Below, in pieces: positions 46,779 through 56,741 of a DNA stretch of 64,000 nt. The notes under the pieces were generated by a model. It saw only the letters and a list, made by a program, of their open reading frames with translations. It did not search any database and was not told where the DNA came from. Positions within the stretch are counted from its first letter, which is position 1; the number at the start of each line of letters is the position of its first letter. The stretch is from CAIXZV01 sp963697365. GTDB lineage: Bacteria; Chloroflexota; Limnocylindria; Limnocylindrales; CSP1-4. The stretch is taken from contig CAVONT010000006.1 of NCBI GenBank assembly GCA_963697365.1, positions 1 through 64,000 of the forward strand, read 5' to 3'. The position numbers were made by a program, and so were the translations under genes.

Positions 46779-48199
46779 ATGCCGAGCATCGCCATCGTCT
46801 GGTTCCGACGTGACCTGCGCGTCACGGACAATCCCGCCCTTGCTGCCGCCGTCGCCGAGGCGGACATCGTCGTTCCCGTCTTCGTCTTCGACGAGGCGCT
46901 GCTCCACGGACGCTGGCCTGCGCCGAACCGCGTCTGGTTCATGCGCGAGAGCGTCGGGGAGCTGTGCGACCGCCCTCGCGCAGCGAGGCGCCGGCCTCCG
47001 CGTCCTGGCGCGGCCGCCCCGCGGACGTGCTGCCGGCGCTGGTCCGTGAGACCGGCGCGACCTCGCTGTACCTCGCCCGAGACGCCACGCCGTACGGGCG
47101 CGCGCCGTGACCGGGACGTTGCCGATGCGCTGGCCCCGCTCGGCGTGACAGTGCACGCGAAGCGCGGCCTCTACGTCCACGAGCCCGACGAGGTCCTCAC
47201 TGCCGACGGCCGTCCGTTCTCCGTCTTCGGCGCGTTCCGCCGGGCCTGGGAGGCGCGCCCTCGCCGGTCCGTCCTCCCAGCCCCGGACCGGATCCCTGGT
47301 CTGCCCGGCCGGACCAGCCCTGACCCGATCCCGGAGGTCGCGCTGCCCACGGCGGACCACACGCTCCTGCCGACGCCCGGGGAGACCGCCGCCCGAGCCC
47401 GACTCGATCGCTGGCTGTCGGGCAGGGCGCTCGCCACCTACGCCGAGGACCGCAACCGCCTCGACCTCGATGGCACGTCGCGGCTGTCAGCGGACCTCCG
47501 CTTCGGCCTGCTCTCGCCCCTCGAGGTCGTCGAGCGTGCCGAGGGTCCGGGCGACGGCCGCCGCGTGTTCACCAGCGAGGTCGTCTGGCGCGAGTTCTAC
47601 GCCCACGTCCTGTGGCACAACCCGCGGGTGACGACGCGAGCCGTACCAGCGTGCCTTCGCCGGCCTGCCGTGGCGCGACGACCCGGAGGACTTCGCCGCC
47701 TGGGCGCGAGGGCCGCACCGGCTACCCGGTCGTCGACGCCGCGATGCGCCAGCTCCGCGCGAGCGGCTTCGTCCACAACCGGGCGCGGATGATCGCCGCC
47801 TCGTTCCTGGTCAAGCACCTGCTGCTCGACTGGCGCCTGGGCGAGGCCGAGTTCATGGCCCACCTCGTCGACGGCGACCTTGCCAGCAACAACGGCGGCT
47901 GGCAGTGGACGGCCAGCACCGGCACGGACCCGCAGCCCTACTTCCGGGTCTTCAACCCGATCCTCCAGGGCCGGCGGTTCGATCCGTCCGGGGACTACGT
48001 GCGCCGCTGGGTCCCCGAGCTGCGCGGACTCACGAGCGATGCGATCCACGCACCGTGGGAGCTGGGGCCGGTGGAACAGGCCGCGGCCGGCGTGCTCCTC
48101 GGCGCGACCTACCCGGAGCCGATCGTCGAGCACGCCTTCGCCCGCGAGCGCGCCCTGGCCGTGTACGCGCAGACGCGCGCCGCGGCAACCGCGACCTGA
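46779..48199 (+). CDS. phrB: Deoxyribodipyrimidine photo-lyase, frameshifted
   Basis: Light-driven repair of cyclobutane pyrimidine dimers, about 470 residues. N-terminal antenna-binding Rossmann domain (IAIVWFRRDLRVTDNPAL, VVPVFVFDEALL) and C-terminal FAD domain (LSADLRFGLLSP, VVWREFYAHVLWHNP, GYPVVDAAMRQLRASGFVHNR, WQWTASTGTDPQPYFRVFNP). All FAD-binding and Trp-rich blocks are present. Four shifts lie near 46965, 47090, 47640 and 47705. ATG 46779 follows GGAAGG. Confidence 0.93.
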
Positions 48200-48265
48200 C
48201 GGGATACTGCCGGCGGGCTGGCGATCGGGCCCCCGCGCGACGGCGGCGCCCGGTAGCGTGGGCGC

Positions 48266-49540
48266 GTGACATCCGCCGCACCCCGTCGCCTCCAGGACTG
48301 GCGGCTCGTCGTCGCCGTCTTCTGGGTCACCCAGCTCGTCGAGACGCTGGGCGTGAGCCAGGTGTACGCGCTGCTGCCCGTCGTACCTGCGCGAGCATGG
48401 GCGTCGCCGAGGCGGACCGGCTCGCCGTTCGTCGGCCTGTTCAGCTCGCTCGTGTTCGTGCTCGGGCCTGCCGCTCGTGCCGCTGTGGGGCGTCTGGGCC
48501 GACAAGTACAGCCGCAAGGCGGTGATCGTCCGCAGCGCGCTCGTGGAGGCGGCGGTGTTGGGCGTGGCCGCGCTCGCCCGCGAGCCGTGGCAGATGGCGG
48601 TCGCCGTGATGCTCATCGGCTTCCAGCTGGGCAACACGGGCGTGATGCTGGCGGGGATCCGCGACGTGACGCCGCGGGCCGCGTCTGGGCGTGACCATCG
48701 CGCTGTTCGGGGCGGCGGGCCGGTCGGCTTCGCGGTCGGCCCGGCTGCTGGCCGGCGTGCTCATCGACGGGGCGGGCTGGTCCATCTCCGCGGTGTACGC
48801 GCTGTCAGCCGTGCTTCTCGCTCGGGACGGCGCTGCTGGTGACGCTCGGTACGCGCGAGGTGCGCCCGGAGGTCGATCCCGGAGGGCCCGGTGCTCCGGC
48901 TCGCGTTCGGCGCCGTGCGGGGCGTCCTCGCCGACCCCGACGTGCGGCGGCTGTTCCTCGTGTACGGCGTCGTGTTCCTCGCGAACCAGGTCTCGCGGCC
49001 GTACACGCCGGTGCTGGTGGAGGGGATCACGGGCACGGGCCCGGCCTCGCGACGGGGATCGGCGCTCGTGATGGGGGTCGGCGTCGCTGGTCGGCGCGCT
49101 GATGTCGCCCGCGGCCGGGCTGGACTCGGCGACCGGGTCGGGTTCCGGCCGGTGCTGCGTGGCCGCGCTGGTCGACGGGCGGCGTGGCGAGCCTGCTGAT
49201 GCCCGCGGCGCCCGGGCTGCGCGCTGCTCGCCGGTGCGTCGGTGCTGCTGGGCGCCGCGGTGGCGACGACGGGCGCGATGGTGTTCTCGCTGCTCGCGAC
49301 CGAGGTGCCGCCGGAGCGCCGGTCCGCGACGCTCAACCTCGTCTACCTGCCGCTGTACATCGCGGGGATCATCGGGCCCGGCGATCGGCTGCGGCCGTCG
49401 CCGCGGTGACGCGGCGCCGGGCGGCCCGTTCGTCGCTGGGCGCGGCCGTGTTCTTGCGCGGGCGCGGCGGTCGTCGGCGCTGCGCCGCGGGCGGCGCGCC
49501 GCCACCCGGCCGTGCGGCACGCTCGCCCGCCCTGCGCTAG
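48266..49540 (+). CDS. MFS transporter, heavily frameshifted
   Basis: A 12-helix major-facilitator protein of about 400 residues. Recognisable pieces are spread over all three frames: LVVAVFWVTQLVETLGVSQVYALLPV, VPLWGVWADKYSRKAVIVRS (motif A), AVAVMLIGFQLGNTGVMLAG, LFLVYGVVFLANQVSRPYTPVLVEGI and ATLNLVYLPLYIAGIIGP. The chain of substrate-neutral motifs suits multidrug or sugar efflux MFS members. About eight single-base shifts make it either a pseudogene or, more likely, a spot of poor sequence quality. GTG 48266 start; TAG 49538-49540. Confidence 0.75.
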
Positions 49541-49549
49541 GATCGCCGC

Positions 49550-50575
49550 ATGCGAACCGGAGTCCCTCCAAGTGCCGAACCTGCTGCTCGCGCCGCGGCT
49601 GCGCGACGGCCCGGTCGGGGACCCTGCCGCCGAGCGCCGCTCGGCCGCTGACGCGCCCGAGCCCGACATCATCACAGTCGGACGGCGTCCGCTGGCTGAA
49701 CCTCGAGCGTCCGCGCGAGGCGGATCGCGACTGGCTCGAGCGGGAGTTCGGCTTCCACCCGCTCGCCATCGAGGACGTTGCGTCGCGCAACCAGCGCCCC
49801 AAGCTGGACGCGTACGACGACTACCTGTTCATCGTTCTCCACTTCCCGGTGTTCGACAAGACGCAGGACCGCCTGCTCACGGCCGAGGTGGACCTGTTCG
49901 TCGGGCCCGGACTTCCTGATCACGCTGCCGGACCAGAACCTGCCGCCGCTGACGGCGATGTTCGAGCGCTACCGCGAGCGCGAGGAGGTCCGCGCGCGGC
50001 GATCTTCTCCAAGGGCACCGGCTACCTGCTCTACAAGATCGTCGACACGTGCGTGGACGCCTCGTTCCCGATGCTGCGCAAGATGGGCGCCAAGCTCGAC
50101 CAGCTCGAGGACGACATCTTCGAGGGGCGCTCGGCCGAGATCGTCCGGGACCTGTCCAACGCGAAGCAGGAGATCATCAACTTCCGGCGCGTCGTGCGGC
50201 CGATGCGAGCCGTGCTGCGCGACCTGGAGCGCACCAAGCAGCGCTACCTGGCCGAGGACCTGGACATCTACTTCGACGACATCACCGACGCCGCCGAGCG
50301 GATCTGGGACGTCCTCGAGAACTACAAGGAGGTCGCCGAGGCGCTCGAGGACTCCAACGAGTCGGTGCTCTCCCACCGCCTGAACGAGAGCGCTGCGCGT
50401 CCTGACCGCGTTCAGCGTCGCGCTGCTGCCGCTGACGCTGATCGCGACGATCGGCGGCATGAACGTGGACCTGCCGGGCGACGAGAGCCTCGCCGAGTTC
50501 TGGCTGATCATCGCCACGATGGCGGCGATCCTGATCGGCATCCTCCTGTACTTCCGGCGCAAGGAGTACCTCTAG
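49550..50575 (+). CDS. corA: CorA-family Mg2+/Co2+ transporter, frameshifted
   Basis: About 335 residues. The cytoplasmic domain has VRWLNLERPREADRDWLEREFGFHPLAIEDVASRNQRPKLDAYDDYLFIVLHFPVF, and a long helix (LRKMGAKLDQLEDDIFEGRS). Two C-terminal membrane helices flank the diagnostic G-M-N pore motif (IGGMNVDLPG), and the end is basic (YFRRKEYL). Shifts lie near 49690, 49910, 49995 and 50390. Ion selectivity cannot be told. Confidence 0.9.
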
Positions 50576-50579
50576 GCTC

Positions 50580-51129
50580 GTGGACGTCGTCAGCCGCGAG
50601 CTCCTCGAGGAGGAGATCGACGGACCGGTGCCGACGACGGACGGGTGGCCGACGCCGGCCGTTCCCATCCGCCGGCCGACCTCTCCGCCGCGGTCTACGG
50701 CACGCTGCTGGTCACGAGCCTGATCGCCGTCCAGGCCCGCTCGGACTCCTCGCCGGAGTTCGTCGCGCTGACGCTCCTCATCGGGGTGGGCGTGTTCTGG
50801 CTGGCCGAGGTCTGGACCGGCATCGTGGCGCTGCGGATGCGCGGCCCGATCGCGTGGTCCGACGTCTGGGCGATCGCCCGCGTCGAGAGCCCGATGCTCA
50901 CGGCGGCCGTGCTGCCGGCGGCGATCGTCACGTTCGGCATCCTCGAGGCCGTGCCGGTCCAGACCGTGCTCGACATCGCGCTCGTTGTCTGCATCGTGCA
51001 GCTGTTCCTGTTCGGGCTCGCGGTGGGGCAGCGTCTCGGGAAGGGCTGGCCGGTGACCCTGCTGTCGCCTGCGTGGATCTGGCGCTGGGCCTCGTCATCG
51101 TCGTGCTCAAGGTGATCGTCCTGCACTAG
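50580..51129 (+). CDS. Small four-helix membrane protein, frameshifted
   Basis: About 180 residues. A soluble acidic start (VSRELLEEEIDGPVPTT) is followed by four hydrophobic helices (VYGTLLVTSLIAV, EFVALTLLIGVGVFWLAEVWTGIVAL, LTAAVLPAAIVTFGIL, VLDIALVVCIVQLFLFGLAVGQ). Shifts lie near 50660 and 51065. It starts 5 bp after corA, so it may be co-transcribed with it. No family is recognised. Confidence 0.65.
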
Positions 51130-51654
51130 CCCGCGGTGACGCGAAGCGCGCTCAGACCAGCACCGCCCCGTGCCGCCCGGGGTGCCAGCGGGATTGTCAG
51201 ATGCCCACCAGGCGGGCGCCAGCTCGTGACCTGATCACGGGCGCTGGCCCAGCGCCGCGGAGTTTGAGCGTGGCGGACCACCACGAGATGCGCTTGCTCC
51301 CGCCTCGCGGGTGCTATCCGGTGTCCGGGCCCTTGGACCTGCGCTTGCTCCCACCTGATGGGCGCTACGGGGTGTCCGACCCGGTTCGGGTCCGATAGCT
51401 CCCACCTGGCGGCGTATGGCGGTTCGGGCCGGGATAGGTCCCACCTGGCGGGCGTATGAGAATTGGCGAGAACCGACGGGGTGCGGGCCGCCGGACGGAC
51501 CCCCGGAACCGGGACGGACCCCCGGAGCCGGGACGGACCCCCGGAACCGGGACGGACTCCCAGGAACCGGACGGGCGCCGGATTCGCTCCGACGCCCGTG
51601 GACTGAGCGGCGCGGACCGACGCCGGCGGCACCCGACCCGCAGCGATCAGGCCG
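51130..51654. other. Repeat-rich intergenic region
   Basis: 525 bp with no supported gene. The left part (51200-51460) has four or five degenerate units about 50 bp apart, each with a ccc-acctgg-cggg-type hairpin followed by cgtatg or gctat. The right part holds a 19-bp tandem array at 51494-51570. Related units occur at 1-183 of this window. Confidence 0.5.
51494..51570. repeat. 19-bp tandem repeat, four copies
   Basis: The unit gacggacccccggaaccgg runs at 51494-51512, 51513-51531 and 51532-51550, and a 20-bp variant ends at 51570. Each contains ccccgg-aa-ccgg, giving imperfect hairpins. It lies 85 bp after the end of the citrate synthase gene (minus strand). Confidence 0.85.
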
Positions 51655-52770
51655 TCAGGCCGGCAGGTCGCGCTCCAGGTAGCCGATGTACTTCACGTCC
51701 GGCCGGATCAGGCGGTTGTTCGCGCCCTGCTCGATCGTGTGGGCGGTCCACCCGGCGTGCCGGGCCAGCGCGAACGTGGCCGGGAACAGGTCCGGGGTGA
51801 GGCCCACGCCCATGAGGACCGGCGCCGCGTAGAACTCGACGTTGGTCTTCAGCGGGCGGTCAGGGTACTTCTCCGCGAGCACGCGCAGGGCGACGTCCTC
51901 GACGGCCATGGCGAGTTCGAGCCAGTCCGGCTTGTTCTCCATCGACTCCGCCACCTCGCGGAGGGCCGCGGCACGCGGGTCGTACGCGCGGTACACGCGA
52001 TGGCCGAAGCCCATGAGGCGCGTCTTGTTCTCGATGGCCTCGCGGACCCACTGCTCGGCGTGCTCGGTCGTGCCGACCTCGTGGATCTGCTCCACGACCT
52101 CGGACGGGGCGCCGCCGTGGAGCGGTCCCTTCATCGCGCCGATGGCGCCGCCCACCGCGGACGCGATGTCCGCACGGGTCGCGGTGATCACGCGTGCGGT
52201 GAAGGTCGAGGCATTGAAGCTGTGCTCCGCCCCGACGATGAAGTAGGCATCGAGCGCGCGGGCGGCCTCGGCCGTCGCCGGCTCGCCGTTGAGCTGGTAG
52301 AGGAAGCCCGCCACGAGGTCCAGGTCAGGGTCTGGCGCGATCGGCTCGAGGCCCTGGCGGAGCCGGGCGAAGGCGGCCAGCGCGGACGGGGAGAACGCGG
52401 TCAGGGCGCGCGCCTCGTCGGCCGTCGCGGGCCAGCCCGGGTTGGTGACGGCGCCCCATGCGGCGACGGCGGTCCGGAGTGCGTCCATCGGCTTGGCGGT
52501 GGCCGGCAGCGAGCGCAACGCCGCCATCACGGCATCCGGCACGGGCGCACACGGGAGGTGGCTGTCGGGCACCCACTCGCCGGTCCAGAGGAGCTCGGCG
52601 ACGGCCGCATACGACCCGGCGTGGACCAGCTGGCCGATCGGGTAGCCCCGGTACAGCAGCCGGCCGTTCTCGCCGTCGATGAACGACAGCGCAGTCTCGC
52701 CGGCGATGACGCCCTCGAGGCCAGGGGAGTAGGGACGGGGATCTTCGGGAGCGAGGACGGGCTCAGTCAT
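51655..52770 (-). CDS. Citrate synthase, short Gram-positive type
   Basis: A 371-residue citrate/2-methylcitrate synthase. Blocks: GLEGVIAGETALSFIDGENGRLLYRGYPIGQL, AEHSFNASTF with the first catalytic His, GPLHGGAPSEV, GFGHRVYRAYDPRA with the second His, and TNVEFYAAPVLMGVGL, where the usual catalytic Asp is replaced by Glu as in some bacterial homologues. Size and lack of an NADH-binding N-terminal domain indicate the dimeric type. ATG 52770 selected. Methylcitrate synthase activity cannot be excluded. Confidence 0.9.
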   Translation of the reverse strand: MTEPVLAPEDPRPYSPGLEGVIAGETALSFIDGENGRLLYRGYPIGQLVHAGSYAAVAELLWTGEWVPDSHLPCAPVPDAVMAALRSLPATAKPMDALRTAVAAWGAVTNPGWPATADEARALTAFSPSALAAFARLRQGLEPIAPDPDLDLVAGFLYQLNGEPATAEAARALDAYFIVGAEHSFNASTFTARVITATRADIASAVGGAIGAMKGPLHGGAPSEVVEQIHEVGTTEHAEQWVREAIENKTRLMGFGHRVYRAYDPRAAALREVAESMENKPDWLELAMAVEDVALRVLAEKYPDRPLKTNVEFYAAPVLMGVGLTPDLFPATFALARHAGWTAHTIEQGANNRLIRPDVKYIGYLERDLPA

Positions 52771-52880
52771 GGACGGATGGTAGTCCTCACGGTCCGGCCG
52801 TGAGGGGCCGCACGGCGCTCCGGGAGGGGCCGAATGGCGCACCGCGACGGCGGGCTGCGCTCAGTCCGCGAGGTAACCGA

Positions 52881-53693
52881 TTACCGCAGCGAGAACGCCT
52901 CTGCGTGCGAATGGTGGGCGTTGTGGCGGGCCCCGGCCACGAATTCCACGCGCCCGTGGGTGAGTCGCCGGTCGAGGGCGAGGACGCCGTCGCGGAACCG
53001 GGCGGTTGATTCGCTGCCGGCCAGCTGCAGGACGGGGACGCCGACGCCGGCAAGCGCCTCAAGGCCGATGGCCGGGTCATGCAGGGCCGATTCGAGCTCG
53101 CGGACGATCTGCGGCGCGGTCCTGGCGCGGACGGTCCACAGCTCCGAGGCACGGAAGGCGGCGAGCTGGTCCTCGGGCAAGCCGGCGGCCTCGCGCATGA
53201 AGTCCACAAGGACGGCGTCGTGGTCGCCTGCGCGAAGGTGGGCGTCGAGGGCCGCGAGCAGGCGCTCGTCGTCGGCGCCCGGCGCCGCAACGGCGGGCGC
53301 GCCCTCGTAGGCGACCACTCGCTCGATGGCCCTGGTCAGCATCGAGGCCGCGAGTGTGAGCCGGCCGCCGAGCGAGTGTCCGACGACGGCGATCCCGCGA
53401 CCCTCGACGGCTGCGATGGCGTCGGCGACGGCGGCCACGTCTTCGGCCTCGTGCTGCGCCGAGTACGCCGGACCGTCACCCGATGCGCCCCGACCTCGCC
53501 GGTCGAGGGCGAACACCCGCCGATCGTCGGCCAGGAGCGGCGCCACCACCCGCCACGTCGTGTGATCGGAGCCGGTCCCGTGGACGAGCAGCACGGGCGT
53601 GCCCGGACCCGCGCCACCGGCGAACAGCGCGATCCGCGTCCCGTCGGCGCTGCACACGATGCGCTCCGGCACGTCCCCGAATGGTGCGACCAT
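52881..53693 (-). CDS. Alpha/beta hydrolase fold protein
   Basis: 270 residues with the full alpha/beta hydrolase signature: PVLLVHGTGSDHTTW (oxyanion hole), nucleophile elbow VVGHSLGGRL with Ser, acid region LQLAGSESTARF, and HNAHHSHAEAF containing the catalytic His. Substrate is unknown. Its start lies 101 bp from the divergent Tm-1-like gene. Confidence 0.88.
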   Translation of the reverse strand: MVAPFGDVPERIVCSADGTRIALFAGGAGPGTPVLLVHGTGSDHTTWRVVAPLLADDRRVFALDRRGRGASGDGPAYSAQHEAEDVAAVADAIAAVEGRGIAVVGHSLGGRLTLAASMLTRAIERVVAYEGAPAVAAPGADDERLLAALDAHLRAGDHDAVLVDFMREAAGLPEDQLAAFRASELWTVRARTAPQIVRELESALHDPAIGLEALAGVGVPVLQLAGSESTARFRDGVLALDRRLTHGRVEFVAGARHNAHHSHAEAFSLR

Positions 53694-53793
53694 GGGCGAA
53701 GCGTACCCCTCACCCGTCGGGCTGGCGGGAGCACCCGGAGCCGCCGGGCGGCCGCCGGAGCGGCCCGCACCGGGCGACCGCGACGGAGGCGGC

Positions 53794-55000
53794 ATGGCGA
53801 CGATCCTGGTCATCGGAACGCTCGACACGAAGGGCGCCGAGGTCGCCTACGTCCGCGACCTCATCACCGCACGCGGCCACCTCGCCGTCGTGCTCGACGC
53901 GGGCGTCCAGGCGCCAGCGATCCAGTCCGACGTCGACGCCTCCCGCGTTGCCCAGGCCGGCGGTGCGGATCTCGAGTCCCTTCGCGCCGAAGGGGATCGC
54001 TCGCACGCCCTCGAGGTCATGTGCGCGGGCGCGGCGGCCCTCGCGCCTGAGCTCCTCGACACAGAGCATCTCGACGGCGTCATCGGCCTCGGCGGCTCGG
54101 GCGGCACGGCCATCGCGACGGCCGCCATGCGCGCGCTGCCCGATCGGGCTGCCGAAGGTGATGGTGTCGACGATGGCGTCGGGCGACGTCGGGCCGTACG
54201 TGGGCGTCACCGACATCACGATGATGTACTCGGTGGTCGATGTCTCCGGCCTCAACCGGCTGTCGCGGCGGATCCTCGCCAACGCCGCGGGTGCCGTGTG
54301 CGGCATGGCCGAGCAGGAGATCCCGCCGGCCGAGGACCGCCCGCTGATCGCCGCCACCATGTTCGGCGTGACCACCCCGTGCGTCACCCGCGTCCGCGAG
54401 CGCCTGGAGGCCGAAGGCTACGAGGTGCTGGTCTTCCACGCGACCGGGTCGGGCGGGCGGGCGATGGAGGCCCTGATCGACGCCGGCTTCATCGTGGGCG
54501 TCGCCGACATCACCACGACGGAGCTGGCCGACGAGCTGATCGGTGGGGTGCTCTCGGCAGGGCCGGACCGGATGGGCGCGGCCGCCCGGGCCGGGATCCC
54601 GCAGGTGGTGAGCGTGGGCGCGCTCGACATGTGCAACTTCGGGCCGCCGGACACCGTGCCGGCACGGTTCGAGGGACGCCTGTTCTACCACCACAACCCG
54701 CAGGTCACGCTCATGCGGACGACGCCCGACGAGAACGCGGAGCTGGGCCGGGTCATCGCGGAGAAGCTGAACGCCGCGAGCGGCCCCGTGGTGCTCCACC
54801 TGCCGCTGCGGGGGGTCTCGATGATCGACGCCGACGGGATGCCGTTCTGGTCGCCCGAGGCCGATGCCGCCCTGTTCGAGGCGGTGAGGACGCACCTGGA
54901 CCGGACGAGGGTCGAGCTCGTGGAGCTGGACCTGCACGTCAACGACGAGGCCTTCGCCGATGCGCTGGCCGACCGGCTGCTCGCGATGCTGGCCGGCTGA
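53794..55000 (+). CDS. Tm-1-like ATP-binding (UPF0261) protein, one frameshift
   Basis: About 400 residues. Starts TILVIGTLDTKGAEVAYVRDLI, then GVIGLGGSGGTAIATAAMRALP, STMASGDVGPYVG, MMYSVVDVSGLNRLSRRIL, and PVVLHLPLRGVSMIDADGMPF near the end: the UPF0261/Tm-1 family whose plant member blocks tobamovirus replication. Bacterial roles are unknown. A frameshift lies near 54145. It precedes a PEP-hydrolase-like partner by 22 bp, an arrangement also found in fungi, where both domains are fused. Confidence 0.85.
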
Positions 55001-55022
55001 CGCCGGCCCGAGGAGACCAAGA

Positions 55023-55864
55023 CATGCCGTTCATCCCGCGCGCCGAGCTCGTCGCCCGGCTCCGTTCGAACATCGACGCCGGCGTGCCCGATCGTGGGTG
55101 CCGGGGCCGGCACCGGCATCAGCGCCAAGATGGCCGAGGCCGGCGGCGCCGACATGGCGATCATCTACAACTCCGGCCGCTACCGGATGGCGGGCCGCGG
55201 GTCACTGGCGGGCTTGCTCGCCTACGGCGATGCCAACGCGATCGTGGTCGAGATGGCGGCCGAGGTCCTGCCCGTCGTCTCGCGCATGGCCGTCCTCGCC
55301 GGCATCAACGGCACCGACCCGTTCCGGATCATGCAGCGTCTTCCTGCGCCAGCTGCGCGAGCTCGGCTTCGACGGCGTCCAGAACTTCCCGACGGTGGGC
55401 CTGATCGACGGCGACTTCCGGCGCAACCTCGAGGCCACCGGCATGTCCTACGACCATGGAGATCGCGGCCATCGCCGAGGCCCATGCCCAGGACATGTTC
55501 ACCTCGCCCTACGTGTTCGACCCCGACCAGGCGACGGCGATGGTCGAGGCGGGCGCCGACCAGCTGGTTGCGCACATCGGCCTCACGACGGCGGGCTCCA
55601 TCGGCGCTGGCGTCGCGTTCACGCTGGACGAGGCGATCGACCGCGTGATGGCGATGGCCGAGGCCGGCAAGGCCGTCCGGCGCGACGTCATCGTCCTGTG
55701 CCACGGCGGCCCGTTCGACGAGCCGGCCACCGTCGGGCGAGGCGCTGCGGCGGATGCCCGGGGTCCACGGGTTCTTCGGCGCATCGTCGGTGGAGCGCCT
55801 CCCCACCGAGCGCGCGATCCGCGGCCAGGTGGAGGCGTTCAAGCAGCTGGAGGTCGCTCGGTAG
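55023..55864 (+). CDS. Phosphoenolpyruvate hydrolase-like TIM-barrel protein, frameshifted
   Basis: About 280 residues of the PEP_hydrolase/IGPS-like barrel. Pieces: PIVGAGAGTGISAKMAEAGGADMAIIYNSGRYRMAGRGS, RQLRELGFDGVQNFPTVGLIDG, VAHIGLTTAGSIGAG and VIVLCHGGPFDEPATV. The family cleaves C-C bonds of keto acids or acts on phosphoenolpyruvate-like substrates. Four shifts (near 55090, 55340, 55455 and 55740). GAGGAGA precedes ATG 55023. Confidence 0.85.
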
Positions 55865-55975
55865 TCCGGCCTTGGTGCCGGGCGCCGGCCCCGCCTGATC
55901 CCCGGGCTGACTCGGGTGGGGGACCTTGCTGTACGAGCCACGCTCAGGAACGGCGCCCCTGACTCACGGCTGTGC

Positions 55976-56169
55976 GTCAGGAGGGGCGTCACGGTGGGGA
56001 TGGCGATTGGTGCAGCCTACGCGACCAGTCAGAGCTGGCCGGTCGTGGTGTCGCTGCCAGCCGTGGCGATCGGTCTCGGAGCGACGCTGGCGTCGGCTCC
56101 ATCGCGGGGCTGTACGCGGCGTTCCGGGCCGCGAACGTGCCCCCGACGGACGCGCCGCGGGCGGGTTGA
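55976..56169 (+). pseudogene. Remnant of an FtsX/MacB-type ABC permease C-terminus
   Basis: The translated segment ends like a MacB/FtsX permease: VTVGMAIGAAYATSQSWPVVV, then PAVAIGLGATLA, and after a frameshift near 56090 SIAGLYAAFRAANVPPTDAPRAG with a TGA at 56167. That is the last two membrane helices plus the GLYPAxRAAxLxPxEALR-type tail. Nothing upstream to 55864 continues it. A decayed gene fragment left by deletion is the best reading. Confidence 0.6.
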
Positions 56170-56201
56170 GCCGCCACCCTGGTTCGAGGCCGACGCGAGT
56201 A

Positions 56202-56741
56202 TCAGCGGATCCGCGCCTCGACCCAGCGGTACAGCCGCTCCCGCTCACGATCCGTCGCACGGCTCAGCAGGCCGATCCGCTCCAGGAGGAGGTAGGGATC
56301 GACGAATCGTGCCGCGATGAGGGCGTCGGCGAACTCGAGATCCTTCTCGCGCCCGACGTACAGCTTCGAGACGACGCAGTCGAGCGGCTCCAGGCACAGA
56401 CCGCGCCCCGGAGCCGTGGCCTGCGTGTCGCGGATCACGAGACGCTCCCGCCAGCCGTCGGGCGCTACGGCCGTCGTCACGTCAACGCCGTCCGCGTGGT
56501 AGCCGAAGGTGCGGTCGAACTGCGATCCCTCGCCGATGGCCGCCGCGATCCGCGTCGACTTGACCTCATCCGGGTCGTCGAGCGGTGCCAGGTCCGCCTC
56601 GATCGAGAGGACAACCGCGGGCGGGAGTTCGTCCTCGTCCCACGTGCCCAACACCGACTGGCTGCCGATGACGAGCAGATCACGCTCGCCGATGATCTGC
56701 GAGGCGGCCCGCAGCAGGTGGTCGAGGTGCTCCCGTCTCAT
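56202..56741 (-). CDS. DUF6036-type nucleotidyltransferase-like protein
   Basis: A 179-residue protein. LLVIGSQSVLGTWDE resembles the GS start of a nucleotidyltransferase-fold core, with IEADLAPLDDPDEVKSTRIAAAIGEGSQFDRTFGYHADGV following and the acidic residues D-(x)2-D in place. The C-terminal CLEPLDCVVSKLYVGREKDLEFADALI recalls AbiEii/DUF6036. It overlaps the HTH gene by 4 bp, an order typical of such two-gene modules. Could be a toxin acting on tRNA, but this is inference. Confidence 0.7.
   Translation of the reverse strand: MRREHLDHLLRAASQIIGERDLLVIGSQSVLGTWDEDELPPAVVLSIEADLAPLDDPDEVKSTRIAAAIGEGSQFDRTFGYHADGVDVTTAVAPDGWRERLVIRDTQATAPGRGLCLEPLDCVVSKLYVGREKDLEFADALIAARFVDPYLLLERIGLLSRATDRERERLYRWVEARIR

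Noticed and set aside
51494..51570. CRISPR array or origin-like iterons
   Set aside because: The 19-bp units touch each other with no spacers, and no cas, rep or dnaA genes lie near.
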